DNA from: Lachnospiraceae bacterium | GTDB lineage: Bacteria > Bacillota_A > Clostridia > Lachnospirales > Lachnospiraceae | Assembly (NCBI GenBank): GCA_017516285.1 | Contig: JAFXDD010000003.1 | Span: 1-64,000 of the forward strand | Length of the DNA: 64,000 nt | Reading direction: 5' to 3' | Part shown: piece after piece, positions 26,183 to 35,552 of the stretch | Layout of the letters: each line of letters opens with the position of its first letter | Position numbering within the stretch: position 1 is the first letter of the stretch | Made by a program: the position numbers and the translations under genes | Notes under the pieces: generated by a model | Database searches by the model: none | The model's input: the letters and a program-made list of their open reading frames with translations, nothing else | What the model was told of the DNA's origin: nothing

Positions 26183-28045
26183 ATGTTATTAGATACCATT
26201 CAAAAGGCAAATGATATTAAAAATGTAAACATAGACCAGTATGAGACCCTGGCTTCGGAAATCAGAGAGTTTTTGATTTCCAAAATCAGTGTTACCGGTG
26301 GGCATTTAGGCCCCAATCTGGGGGTTGTAGAGCTGACCATGGCACTGCATTTAAGCCTGGATTTACCAAAGGACAAAATTATCTGGGACGTAGGTCATCA
26401 GGCTTATACCCATAAGCTTTTAACCGGTCGTAAGGAGGGCTTTGATACCTTGCGTAAGTATAAGGGTTTAAGTGGTTTTCCTAAGCATAAGGAAAGTGAA
26501 TGCGACAGCTTTGACACCGGTCATAGCTCCACCTCTATTTCAGCAGGTCTGGGCATGGTAAAGGCCAGGGATTTGTTAGGGGGCGACGAGACCGTTGTAG
26601 CGGTCATTGGTGATGGTTCTCTGACCGGCGGTATGGCTTATGAAGCACTGAATAATGCAGCCAGATTGGATACCAATTATATAATTATTTTAAATGACAA
26701 TAACATGTCCATATCCGAAAATGTAGGTGGTATGAACAAATACCTCAACAAAATTCGTATAGGAGATAAGTATCTGGGTCTTAAATCCAGAGTTTCCAAT
26801 GCCCTTATAAAGGCCATGCCTGAGAAGGGGGATAATGTAGTAAATACCATTCGTAATATCAAAAACGGCATCAAACATTTTGTTATTCCGGGCACCTGGT
26901 TTGAAGAATTGGGACTTACTTATTTAGGACCGGTAGACGGACATGATATACCGGCTTTGATGCGTGTCATAGAGGAGGCAAAGCGTGTAAAGGGTGCAGT
27001 GGTTATCCATGCTCTAACCACAAAGGGCAATGGCTTTTCTCCAGCGGAAAAGCATCCCAGCAGATTTCACGGGGCAGAGCCTTTTAATACAGAGAACGGG
27101 CTGCCTACTTCTCCAAGAAAGATCGCCAATTATACCGATATTTTCTCTACGGTTATGATTAAGTTAGCAGAGCGTGATGAGAAGGTAGTGGCCATTACGG
27201 CCGCCATGCCGGACGGTACAGGGTTAAAGCGTTATCGCAACATATACCCTGATAGATTTTTTGATGTGGGTATTGCAGAGCAGCATGCAGTGACCTTTGC
27301 AGCAGGGCTTGCCACGAGGGGATTAAAGCCTATTGTGGCTATTTATTCTTCGTTCCTGCAAAGAGCCTATGATCAGATATTACATGATGTCTGTATACAG
27401 GAGCTGCCGGTAGTATTTGCTATTGACAGAGCCGGGCTGGTAGGCAGTGACGGTGAGACTCATCAGGGTGTATTTGATTATTCTTATCTTGGCTCCATAC
27501 CGAACATGCATATTCTTGCTCCAAAAAACAAATGGGAGCTTTCTGATATGATGAAGTTTGCGGTAGCACTTGGTAAGCCGGTAGCAGTGCGTTACCCAAG
27601 AGGTACCGCCTATACGGGGCTTGAGGAGCACAGAGCACCTGTTGTATTGGGCAAAAGTGAGCTTTTATATGAAGGCAGTGAGGTGGCAATATTCGCAGTA
27701 GGCAGTATGGTAAAGGTGGCAGAAGAGGTACGAAAGGCACTTTTGGAGCAGGGCATTACACCTACTGTTATAAACGGACGCTTTATAAAGCCTATTGATG
27801 AAGAGGCTGTGACAGAGGCTTGTAGAAGCCACAAGCTCATTGTTACTATGGAGGACAATGTAATTTCCGGCGGCTACGGAGAACGTGTGGCAGCTTTTAT
27901 GAAGGAAGCCGGATTTAACAATGATTTTTATCCGGTAGCAGTACCGGACAGATTTATCGAGCATGGCAGCATTGACCAGCTCAGACAGGAAATCCACATG
28001 GATGCTCCTGCCATTGTAAAAGGTATCTTGGAGAGAATTCGTTAA
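26183..28045 (+). CDS. dxs: 1-deoxy-D-xylulose-5-phosphate synthase
   Basis: Thiamine-diphosphate enzyme that joins pyruvate and glyceraldehyde 3-phosphate, the first step of the MEP isoprenoid pathway. 620 residues. TPP-binding GDGSLTGG begins at residue 143 with the N-N about 30 residues later; the transketolase-type pyrimidine domain carries DRAGLVGSDG (D415) and HQGVFD. GGAGAAG precedes the ATG. Lies between ispA and tlyA, as in many Firmicutes. Confidence 0.96.
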   Translation: MLLDTIQKANDIKNVNIDQYETLASEIREFLISKISVTGGHLGPNLGVVELTMALHLSLDLPKDKIIWDVGHQAYTHKLLTGRKEGFDTLRKYKGLSGFPKHKESECDSFDTGHSSTSISAGLGMVKARDLLGGDETVVAVIGDGSLTGGMAYEALNNAARLDTNYIIILNDNNMSISENVGGMNKYLNKIRIGDKYLGLKSRVSNALIKAMPEKGDNVVNTIRNIKNGIKHFVIPGTWFEELGLTYLGPVDGHDIPALMRVIEEAKRVKGAVVIHALTTKGNGFSPAEKHPSRFHGAEPFNTENGLPTSPRKIANYTDIFSTVMIKLAERDEKVVAITAAMPDGTGLKRYRNIYPDRFFDVGIAEQHAVTFAAGLATRGLKPIVAIYSSFLQRAYDQILHDVCIQELPVVFAIDRAGLVGSDGETHQGVFDYSYLGSIPNMHILAPKNKWELSDMMKFAVALGKPVAVRYPRGTAYTGLEEHRAPVVLGKSELLYEGSEVAIFAVGSMVKVAEEVRKALLEQGITPTVINGRFIKPIDEEAVTEACRSHKLIVTMEDNVISGGYGERVAAFMKEAGFNNDFYPVAVPDRFIEHGSIDQLRQEIHMDAPAIVKGILERIR

Positions 28046-28047
28046 TT

Positions 28048-28935
28048 ATGAAAGAACGTTTAGATGTACTGCTTATATCAAATGGATATGCAGAGAGTCG
28101 TGAAAAGGCCAAGGCTATTATTATGTCCGGTCAGGTTTTTGTGGATGGTCAGAGAGAGGATAAAGCCGGCAGCATGTTTGATCCAAACAAGGTCCAAATC
28201 GAGGTAAAGGGCAGCGTGCTGAAATATGTGAGCCGCGGCGGATTAAAGTTAGAGAAGGCTATGGCACAGTTTGCGTTGTCCTTACAAGATAAGGTATGCA
28301 TGGATATCGGCGCCAGCACGGGTGGCTTTACGGACTGTATGCTGCAAAATGGTGCCGCAAAGGTTTTTAGTGTAGATGTGGGGCATGGTCAGTTGGCATG
28401 GAAGCTTCGCAACGATCCCCGGGTAGTCTGCATGGAAAAGACCAACTTCCGCTATGTTACCATGGAGCAAATTGGGGAGCCTTTGGATTTTGCGTCCTGT
28501 GATGTTTCCTTCATTTCCCTGACCAAGATACTCATTCCTGCAAGAAATCTCTTAAAGGATAACGGAGAGATGGTGTGCCTGATTAAGCCGCAGTTTGAAG
28601 CCGGCAAGGACAAGGTTGGCAAAAAGGGTGTGGTAAGGGAGCCTGAAATTCACGAAGAGGTTGTTGCAAAGATTTTGGATTTTGCCGATATGATCGGTTT
28701 TGATATATTACACCTGGAATATTCTCCGATTAAAGGACCGGAGGGTAATATCGAATATCTGGTGCATTTACAAAAAAATGCACAGAAAGCTTTAGAAGCG
28801 GCAGAGCTGACGGAAAAGGATGCAGAAGCCGGACTAAAGGAATTACAGGTGCTTGGCAAGGGGATTTCTGCCGAGGCACAGGTAAAGGGATTGATTGAGA
28901 CTACAGTGGCACGGGCACATGGTGCACTGGATTAG
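28048..28935 (+). CDS. tlyA: TlyA family rRNA 2'-O-methyltransferase/hemolysin-like protein
   Basis: 295 residues beginning two bases after the dxs stop. N-terminal S4 RNA-binding domain (residues ~1-60: RLDVLLISNGYAESREKAKAII) and an FtsJ-like SAM methyltransferase domain (DIGASTGGFTDCMLQNGA from ~residue 87, then CDVSFISL). In mycobacteria TlyA methylates 16S and 23S rRNA; the clostridial enzyme is assumed to act on rRNA. Its hemolysin name is historical. The C-terminus carries an extra ~30-residue acidic tail beyond the usual end. Confidence 0.9.
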   Translation: MKERLDVLLISNGYAESREKAKAIIMSGQVFVDGQREDKAGSMFDPNKVQIEVKGSVLKYVSRGGLKLEKAMAQFALSLQDKVCMDIGASTGGFTDCMLQNGAAKVFSVDVGHGQLAWKLRNDPRVVCMEKTNFRYVTMEQIGEPLDFASCDVSFISLTKILIPARNLLKDNGEMVCLIKPQFEAGKDKVGKKGVVREPEIHEEVVAKILDFADMIGFDILHLEYSPIKGPEGNIEYLVHLQKNAQKALEAAELTEKDAEAGLKELQVLGKGISAEAQVKGLIETTVARAHGALD

Positions 28936-28950
28936 TCGGAAGGGAAGCCT

Positions 28951-29805
28951 ATGAAAAAGGTATGTGTAATTAGTAATGATTTTAAGGACAAGGACCTGGC
29001 ATTGACCACCCGTATTACCAATTACTTAAAGGAAAGAGGTTGTGAAACGACGGTTGTTATGACAAAGTGGGACTTCGAGAAGGAGGAGTGGACCAAGCCG
29101 GAGGGCATTCCAATGGATGCAGAATGCATTTTGGTGCTGGGCGGCGACGGTACCTTGTTACAGGCGGCACGGTACAGCTACGGCATGCATATTCCGTTAT
29201 TGGGGATTAATCTGGGCACACTGGGCTTTTTGACTGAGGTAAACAGCGACGATTTGGAGGAAAGCTTACAACAGCTTTTGGATGGTGATTATACAGTGGA
29301 AGACCGTATGATGTTAGAGGGTACCGTTATTACCAAGGACGGTGAAATCAGCAGTGTGGCACTGAATGATATTGTAGTAAACCGTACAGGCTCCTTACAG
29401 ATTGTACGCTTTGACGTCTGGTTGAACAACACCCTGTTAAAGCGTTATAATGCAGATGGATGTATTGTCAGTACCCCTACCGGTTCTACCGGTTACAATT
29501 TATCAGCCGGTGGTCCTGTTATCGACCCGACTTCTGATGCCATGGTTATGACCAATATTTGCCCACACAATTTGTTTAACAGAGGTGTGGTGCTGTCCGG
29601 GAAAAAGTTAATTACCATCGTAATACCGGGAGACAGACAGGGGAGAAATCAGCAGGTTGAGGCCACTTTTGACGGCTGCTATAAAGTAAAATTAAATACA
29701 GGGGACTGTATTAACATTACCATGGCACCTTGTACCACCAAAATAATCAGACTTGAGCCCACCAGTTTTATGGAAATTTTACATAAAAAAATGAGCCAGT
29801 CATAG
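28951..29805 (+). CDS. nadK: NAD kinase
   Basis: Phosphorylates NAD to NADP using ATP or polyphosphate. 284 residues. The GGDGTLL motif is at residues 64-70, LGFLTEV follows, and TPTGSTGYNLSAGGPV is in the second domain. GGAAGGGAAG precedes the ATG. Placement tlyA-nadK-argR-recN is the conserved Firmicute order. Confidence 0.95.
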   Translation: MKKVCVISNDFKDKDLALTTRITNYLKERGCETTVVMTKWDFEKEEWTKPEGIPMDAECILVLGGDGTLLQAARYSYGMHIPLLGINLGTLGFLTEVNSDDLEESLQQLLDGDYTVEDRMMLEGTVITKDGEISSVALNDIVVNRTGSLQIVRFDVWLNNTLLKRYNADGCIVSTPTGSTGYNLSAGGPVIDPTSDAMVMTNICPHNLFNRGVVLSGKKLITIVIPGDRQGRNQQVEATFDGCYKVKLNTGDCINITMAPCTTKIIRLEPTSFMEILHKKMSQS

Positions 29806-29814
29806 GAAAGTGTT

Positions 29815-30264
29815 ATGAATAAGAGCAGATTAGAAGAAATCATTTCATTAGTAGAGCAAAAGGATATAGAGACACAGGAGGATTTAACCAGTCTTTTAAA
29901 GGAGGCTGGTTATAGTGTTACCCAGGCTACTGTCAGCAGGGACATCAAGAAGCTGGGACTTGTAAAGGCACCGGGTAAGGGCGGCAGACAAATTTATACC
30001 ATTCCAAAGGGAACCAAGGTAGACCTTAGTGAAAAATACATCCGCATATTAAAGGACAGCTTTATCAGTATGGAGCCGGCCATGAATTTGCTGATTATTA
30101 AAACCGTTTCCGGTATGGCTATGGCGGCAGCGGCAGCCTTAGAATCATTGCACTGGCATGAAATCGTAGGTACTGTTGCAGGGGATGATACCATTATGAT
30201 TGCAGCACGTTCCATAGAGGATGCACGGAAGTTAGAAGAGAAGCTTGGAGAGATTGTCTTATAA
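29815..30264 (+). CDS. argR: Arginine repressor
   Basis: 149 residues. N-terminal winged HTH (TQEDLTSLLKEAGYSVTQATVSRDIKKLGLVK, ~20-51) and C-terminal hexamerisation/arginine-binding domain with VGTVAGDDTIMIAAR. Represses arginine synthesis and activates catabolism in the presence of arginine. Arginine genes are not in the window, so targets lie elsewhere. Confidence 0.95.
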   Translation: MNKSRLEEIISLVEQKDIETQEDLTSLLKEAGYSVTQATVSRDIKKLGLVKAPGKGGRQIYTIPKGTKVDLSEKYIRILKDSFISMEPAMNLLIIKTVSGMAMAAAAALESLHWHEIVGTVAGDDTIMIAARSIEDARKLEEKLGEIVL

Positions 30265-30279
30265 GTAGAGGAACAAGAT

Positions 30280-31959
30280 ATGTTAAGCAATTTACATGTA
30301 AAAAATCTGGCATTAATTGAGGAATGTGATATTAATCTTACTCCCGGACTCAATATTCTGTCCGGTGAAACCGGTGCCGGCAAGTCTATTTTAATCGGCA
30401 GTATTAATCTGGCACTGGGAGCAAAGGCGGATAAGGACATGATTCGTCATGGTGCGGAGTATGGTCTGGTAGAGATGGTATTTGAGCAGCTGGACGACAG
30501 TGTGCGCGGAGCATTGGAATCCATGGATTTGCCGGTGGAGGAGGATGTGGTCATTATCCAGAGAAAGATCACACCTACTAAGAGCATTTTAAAAATCAAC
30601 GGAGAAACAGTTACAGCACGTCAGGTGAAGGCACTGGCAGAGACCTTAATAGATATACATGGGCAGCATGAGCATCAGTCTTTATTAAAAAACTCTAAGC
30701 ATATGGAAATTCTGGATGCCTATGCCGGTCAGGTTCTTTTGGAGGAATTGTCTGCTTTGAAGGAAGCTTATCAGGAGTATAAGCATTTACAGGAGCAGCT
30801 GGAAGCGGAAAATACAGACGAAGCTTCTCGTAAGCGTGAATTGGATTTGCTTCAGTATGAAGTAGAGGAAATTGAACAGGCGGCATTAACTTCCGGCGAA
30901 GATGATAAGTTGGAGCGGGAGTATCGTAGGATGCTTCACGGCAAGCATATTGTGGATGCTTTGCAAAGAGGAATGCAATGTACCGATTATGACAATGGTG
31001 CGGGTGCTATGGTCAGCATGGCAATGAGGGAGCTAAAGCAGGTGCTTTCCTATGATGACAAGCTTACGGAGTTAGACAGTATGCTTACGGATCTTGACAG
31101 TATTTTATCTGATTTTAACCGCACTGCGTTACATATGTCCGAGGAGTTTGAGTTTTCAGAAGAGGACTTTATGCTTACGGAGGAGCGATTAAATGTTATT
31201 AATCATCTAAAGGATAAATATGGCAGGACTATAGAGGAAGTACTTGCTTATGCAGAGGAGAAGCAAGGTCGAATCGATGAGCTTTTACATTTTGAAGAGC
31301 ATTTGGCTCATATAGAGACCAAGCTGAAACAGGCTTATAAGGCTGTTATGGAGCATGGTAGAGTTATTTCAGGACTGAGAAAAAATGCTGCAGAACGGTT
31401 GTCTTTGGTTTTAACAAAGTCACTAAAGGAGTTAAATTTTCTGGATGTTCGTTTTGAAATCGCCTTAAAGCCAAAGGCAGAGCCTAATATAAAGGGGCTG
31501 GAAGAGGTGGAATTTATGATTTCTACCAATCCGGGTGAACCCCTTAAGCCTATGGCACAAGTGGCCAGTGGCGGTGAACTGTCACGTATTATGCTTGCCA
31601 TCAAGACTGTGCTTGCAGAAAGAGATTCTATTGACACCTTAATTTTTGATGAAATTGATTCCGGTATCAGCGGTAAGACTGCATGGAGAGTATCTGAAAA
31701 GCTTGGGGAATTGGGACGTGCACACCAGATTATCTGCATTACACATTTGCCGCAGATTGCAGCCATGGCAGACAATCATTTTCTGATTTCCAAAAAAGTG
31801 CAGAACGGTAGTACGATTTCCGGTATTGATGCATTGAAGGAGGAAGAGGCGATAAAAGAGCTTGCCAGAATGGTAGGTGCAGACGAAATCAATGCTTCTG
31901 CTACGGAGCATGCGCGCAGTATGCGTGAGCAGGCTCTGAAGTACAAGAACGCTATTTAA
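30280..31959 (+). CDS. recN: DNA repair protein RecN
   Basis: SMC-like ATPase acting at double-strand breaks. 559 residues: N-terminal Walker A GETGAGKS (from residue 29), IDIHGQHEHQSLL, a long central coiled coil (~150-360), the ABC signature VASGGELSRIMLA, and Walker B TLIFDEIDSGISG. Full length for the family. AGAGGAAC precedes the ATG. No LexA box was seen upstream, and it is embedded in the operon. A terminator follows. Confidence 0.95.
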   Translation: MLSNLHVKNLALIEECDINLTPGLNILSGETGAGKSILIGSINLALGAKADKDMIRHGAEYGLVEMVFEQLDDSVRGALESMDLPVEEDVVIIQRKITPTKSILKINGETVTARQVKALAETLIDIHGQHEHQSLLKNSKHMEILDAYAGQVLLEELSALKEAYQEYKHLQEQLEAENTDEASRKRELDLLQYEVEEIEQAALTSGEDDKLEREYRRMLHGKHIVDALQRGMQCTDYDNGAGAMVSMAMRELKQVLSYDDKLTELDSMLTDLDSILSDFNRTALHMSEEFEFSEEDFMLTEERLNVINHLKDKYGRTIEEVLAYAEEKQGRIDELLHFEEHLAHIETKLKQAYKAVMEHGRVISGLRKNAAERLSLVLTKSLKELNFLDVRFEIALKPKAEPNIKGLEEVEFMISTNPGEPLKPMAQVASGGELSRIMLAIKTVLAERDSIDTLIFDEIDSGISGKTAWRVSEKLGELGRAHQIICITHLPQIAAMADNHFLISKKVQNGSTISGIDALKEEEAIKELARMVGADEINASATEHARSMREQALKYKNAI

Positions 31960-32023
31960 AAAAGTCTTTTTGCAAATTTTAACAGAATAAAAAAGAACGA
32001 TTTACAGATACTATGTAAGACTT

Positions 32024-32055
32024 AAAATCCAAGGTATAGAAGCCTTGGATTTTTT
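32024..32055 (+). terminator. Terminator after recN
   Basis: AAAATCCAAGG (32024-32034) and CCTTGGATTTT (32043-32053) form a perfect 11-base stem with a T-run. Confidence 0.88.
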
Positions 32056-32058
32056 AAG

Positions 32059-32089
32059 TGAACAGGCTGGATAAAGAGCCTACATAATA
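32059..32089 (+). promoter_or_regulatory. Sigma-G/F-type promoter of spoIVB
   Basis: TGAACA (32059-32064), 18-base spacer, CATAATA (32083-32089), close to the forespore sigma-G consensus (TGMATA, 17-18, CATAMTA). In Bacillus spoIVB is made in the forespore under sigma-G. Confidence 0.7.
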
Positions 32090-32110
32090 CATTCTGTAAA
32101 GGAGTTCGCT

Positions 32111-33364
32111 ATGGCAAAAAAAAGTAAATGGCTGACGATTGGAATACGTATCATAGGTGTAATGGCTACCTTTTCTTCTTTGTGTGGCTTTGCAGTTCAA
32201 TATTATAATGAATGCCTGCCTTCCAAGATCTGTGTAACCTCCGGACAAGAGGAAACACTGTCCTTTGGCTTACCGGTGACAGGCACTATCAGGCATAAAG
32301 AAGACAGTGATACGACCATGGCTATTAATTTATACGAGCCAATTACGCTTGTTGCCAATGACTTAACTACCTACGATTTGGAACTGCAGTTATTCGGTCT
32401 TTTTGCCCTGAAGGATGTAGAGCTGCAAATTGTGGGAGAGGAATATTTGATACCGGCCGGTATTCCTATAGGTATTTATTTGCAGACAGATGGGGTAATG
32501 ATTGTGGATATTGGGGAAGTGGAGAGTAATCAGGGAAATGTTACCCCGGCGAAATATATTTTGCAGAAGGGGGATTACGTGCTGGCTGTAAATGGGGAAA
32601 GTATCAGTAAAAAGAATGAGTTGACAAAGAGGATAGAAGAATGTGCAGGAGAAAGTCTGATATTTACTATTAATCGTGATAACCAAGTGTTTGATGCCAA
32701 GGTGACCCCGGTTCAAAATACCAAAGGAGAATATCAGTTGGGCATTTGGATCAGAGATAATGCCCAAGGTATAGGCACACTGACCTATGTAGATGAGCTG
32801 GGCAGCTTTGGGGCACTGGGACATGGTATACACGACGGAGATACCGGAAAGGTAGTGCATATTGACTTAGGAAGCTTGTATGAAACGGAGATTATTGATA
32901 TTAAAAAAGGAGAAAGCGGTGAGCCGGGGGAGCTTACCGGAGTCATAGATTATAGTGAAAGGCATGTATTGGGAGATATTTATGCCAATACGGATTCCGG
33001 CATTTTTGGCAGCTGCAATGAAAAGCTGATGAGAAAACTGTCCTCTTTGGAGCGTCTGCCTGTGGGTTATAAGCAGCAGGTTTCCATAGGGCCGGCACAG
33101 GTGGTATGCAGTGTGGATGGAGAGCGTAAGTTTTATGATATTGAAATAACTGCGATGCATTATGATGCTTACGAGGAAAATAAGGGACTGGAAATTACGG
33201 TGACGGATGAGGAGCTGATTGACAAAACCGGCGGTATTGTACAGGGAATGAGCGGTGCCAGTATCGTTCAGAATGGTAAAATTATCGGTGCAGTGACACA
33301 TGTACTGGTAAGAGACAGTAAGAGAGGATATGGCATATTTATAGAGGATATGATGGAGCAATGA
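32111..33364 (+). CDS. spoIVB: SpoIVB serine peptidase
   Basis: Forespore-secreted protease that crosses the intermembrane space and starts pro-sigma-K activation in the mother cell. 417 residues: N-terminal membrane or signal segment (~10-30), PDZ domain (~120-210, with YILQKGDYVLAVNGESI), and S55 peptidase domain. The catalytic His is in GHGIHDGD (H238) and the catalytic Ser in GMSGASIVQNG (S381), matching the positions known in B. subtilis closely. AAGGAG precedes the ATG. It lies directly ahead of the spo0A-type gene, the usual order. Confidence 0.94.
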   Translation: MAKKSKWLTIGIRIIGVMATFSSLCGFAVQYYNECLPSKICVTSGQEETLSFGLPVTGTIRHKEDSDTTMAINLYEPITLVANDLTTYDLELQLFGLFALKDVELQIVGEEYLIPAGIPIGIYLQTDGVMIVDIGEVESNQGNVTPAKYILQKGDYVLAVNGESISKKNELTKRIEECAGESLIFTINRDNQVFDAKVTPVQNTKGEYQLGIWIRDNAQGIGTLTYVDELGSFGALGHGIHDGDTGKVVHIDLGSLYETEIIDIKKGESGEPGELTGVIDYSERHVLGDIYANTDSGIFGSCNEKLMRKLSSLERLPVGYKQQVSIGPAQVVCSVDGERKFYDIEITAMHYDAYEENKGLEITVTDEELIDKTGGIVQGMSGASIVQNGKIIGAVTHVLVRDSKRGYGIFIEDMMEQ

Positions 33365-33399
33365 GTCGATTGGTGGGGGAATATTTGGATGGTTTTTAG

Positions 33400-33428
33400 T
33401 TGTATTTTGGGTATTCCTACTTTACAAT
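33400..33428 (+). promoter_or_regulatory. Sigma-A-type promoter of the spo0A-type gene
   Basis: TTGTAT (33400-33405), 17-base spacer, TACAAT (33423-33428). No sigma-H promoter or clear 0A box was found in this gap. Confidence 0.5.
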
Positions 33429-33463
33429 AAAAGAAAATGAATTGCCATGGAGGATATTATTAT

Positions 33464-34000
33464 ATGGAACAATTACGGTTCACCTCTACCAGAGACAATG
33501 ATAATGTATATAGAATACTTGACGATTTAATGCAGGCAGATAAAGAATTTCAGATTATGATTACAGTACCGGCTGGTACCCTTAAGGATAAACCGGCTCA
33601 AGCTAAGAAAACGGTGTATGATAAGCAGGAATTACCAAAGGAAATGGATTTAGAGGCTGAGGTTACAAATATGATACATGAAATAGGCGTGCCTGCCCAT
33701 ATCAAAGGATATCAATATTTAAGAGAAGCAATTATCATGAGTGTAGAAGATACGACTGTGTTAAGTTCCATCACCAAAATACTATATCCGGGCATTGCCA
33801 AGAGATATAATACCACGCCAAGCAGAGTAGAACGCGCTATCAGACATGCTATTGAGGTGGCATGGAGCCGCGGTAAAATGGAAACCTTAGATGGACTTTT
33901 CGGGTATACCATCAATACCGGAAAGGGAAAACCCACCAATTCAGAGTTTATTGCGCTGATTGCAGATAAAATTCGCCTGCAAAACAGACAAAAAGTGTGA
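33464..34000 (+). CDS. spo0A: Spo0A with most of its receiver domain missing
   Basis: 178 residues from the ATG at 33464 (GGAGG about 10 bases upstream); normal Spo0A has about 260-270. Residues ~63-178 are an intact Spo0A DNA-binding domain ([57 protein letters not shown]). The first ~35 residues ([14 protein letters not shown]..., [14 protein letters not shown]) line up without gaps with the start of the Spo0A receiver as I recall it from B. subtilis. The acidic pair DD is RD here. The rest of the receiver, including the phosphoacceptor Asp and the switch Thr and Lys, is absent. It sits in the canonical position after spoIVB. It may act without phosphorylation, but a full-length copy could exist elsewhere. 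Confidence 0.88.
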   Translation: MEQLRFTSTRDNDNVYRILDDLMQADKEFQIMITVPAGTLKDKPAQAKKTVYDKQELPKEMDLEAEVTNMIHEIGVPAHIKGYQYLREAIIMSVEDTTVLSSITKILYPGIAKRYNTTPSRVERAIRHAIEVAWSRGKMETLDGLFGYTINTGKGKPTNSEFIALIADKIRLQNRQKV

Positions 34001-34007
34001 GTGGTAC

Positions 34008-34036
34008 TTTAAAAATTGTTTAAGATGTAGTATACT
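34008..34036 (+). promoter_or_regulatory. Possible promoter for glgA
   Basis: TTTAAA (34008-34013), 17-base spacer, TATACT (34031-34036), 45 bases before the glgA start. Confidence 0.5.
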
Positions 34037-34080
34037 AAACATACTGAAATGATTTTTAACATTACAACGGAGGGTTTTAT

Positions 34081-35526
34081 ATGAAGAACATATTGTTTGT
34101 TGCGTCCGAAAGCGTGCCTTTTATCAAGACCGGAGGATTGGCGGATGTTGTAGGTTCCTTGCCGAAAAGCCTTGACAAGAGTAAATATGATGTACGTGTA
34201 TTTATTCCTAAGTATGGCTGTATGAAGCAGGAAATGAAGGATAGATTAAATTACAGAACTAATTTTTATATGGATTACAACTGGAAGAACGTTTACGTAG
34301 GTATTATGGAAGCGGTAGTAGATGGTATTACATACTATTTCATCGATAATGAATTCTATTTTTCCGGTCCAAGACCTTATTGTGATGACGGCCTGTTCGA
34401 AATCGAGAAATATGCTTTCTTTAGCAAGGCAGTTTTATCTGCATTACCATTGTTGGATTTTAAGCCTGACTTGATTCACTGCCATGACTGGCAGACCGGC
34501 CTGATACCTGTGTACTTAAAGGATAGCTTTGCACAAAATGCCTTTTACAAGGATATGAAGACTGCAATGACTATTCACAACCTGAAGTTTCAGGGTAAGT
34601 GGGGCATTGATGCCGTGAAAAATATTACCGGACTTTCTTATGATTACTTTACCTATGAGAAGCTGGAGGCTTATGACAATGCCAACCTGTTAAAGGGCGG
34701 TATTGTATATGCAGATGCAGTGACTACCGTATCCGAGACCTATGCGGAGGAGATTAAGACTGAGTTTTACGGAGAAGGTCTGCATGGGTTGTTACAGATG
34801 AAGAGTGACAGCCTGATAGGTATTGTAAATGGTATTGATTATACGGATTTTAATCCGGAAACCAATATCCATATTTACAACAATTACAGCATTGATAATT
34901 TCCGCAAGGAAAAGCTTAAGAACAAACGTGCACTGCAGAAGGAACTGGGACTTCGTCAGGATGATAAGACTATGTTAATTGGTATTGTATCCAGACTGAC
35001 AGATCAGAAGGGCTTTGATTTGATTGATTATATGATGGATGAACTGTGCCAGGATGATGTGCAAATAGTTGTACTGGGAACCGGTGATGCCAAGTATGAA
35101 AATATGTTCCGTCATTTCGATTGGAAGTATGCAGATAAGGTTTCTGCCAATATTTATTATTCTGAGGCTCTGTCTCACAAAATCTATGCAGCAAGTGATG
35201 CCTTTCTCATGCCATCCTTATTTGAGCCGTGCGGTCTGAGCCAGCTGATGGCACTGCGTTACGGCACCCTGCCAATTGTTCGCGAAACCGGAGGCTTAAA
35301 GGATACCGTAGAGCCTTACAACGAATACGAAGGCACAGGTACGGGCTTTAGCTTTGCCAATTACAATGCCCATGAAATGTTAAATACCATCCGTTATGCG
35401 GAAAGTGTTTATTATGAGCATAAGCGTAACTGGAACAAGATGGTGGAAAGAGCTATGGCAGCAGACTTTTCATGGGGTGTTTCAGCCAAGAAATATGAAG
35501 CACTGTATGATGAATTAACCAAATAA
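34081..35526 (+). CDS. glgA: Glycogen synthase (ADP-glucose type)
   Basis: GT5 enzyme that extends alpha-1,4-glucan from ADP-glucose. 481 residues; GGAGGG precedes the ATG. N-terminal KTGGLADVVGSLP (~residues 16-28) binds ADP-glucose, HDWQTGLIPVYLK and TIHNLKFQG follow, and the C-terminal domain has SRLTDQKGFD and FEPCGLSQLMALRYGTLPIVRETGGLKDTV. No other glg gene is adjacent. Glycogen storage is common in spore-forming Clostridia. Confidence 0.94.
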   Translation: MKNILFVASESVPFIKTGGLADVVGSLPKSLDKSKYDVRVFIPKYGCMKQEMKDRLNYRTNFYMDYNWKNVYVGIMEAVVDGITYYFIDNEFYFSGPRPYCDDGLFEIEKYAFFSKAVLSALPLLDFKPDLIHCHDWQTGLIPVYLKDSFAQNAFYKDMKTAMTIHNLKFQGKWGIDAVKNITGLSYDYFTYEKLEAYDNANLLKGGIVYADAVTTVSETYAEEIKTEFYGEGLHGLLQMKSDSLIGIVNGIDYTDFNPETNIHIYNNYSIDNFRKEKLKNKRALQKELGLRQDDKTMLIGIVSRLTDQKGFDLIDYMMDELCQDDVQIVVLGTGDAKYENMFRHFDWKYADKVSANIYYSEALSHKIYAASDAFLMPSLFEPCGLSQLMALRYGTLPIVRETGGLKDTVEPYNEYEGTGTGFSFANYNAHEMLNTIRYAESVYYEHKRNWNKMVERAMAADFSWGVSAKKYEALYDELTK

Positions 35527-35552
35527 ATTTAGAAAAGATACCAACCGGGATT

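Noticed and set aside
27665..27997. Long antisense frames within dxs and other genes
   Set aside because: They are shadows on the opposite strand of well-conserved genes, with no ribosome-binding site and low-complexity or improbable protein sequence.
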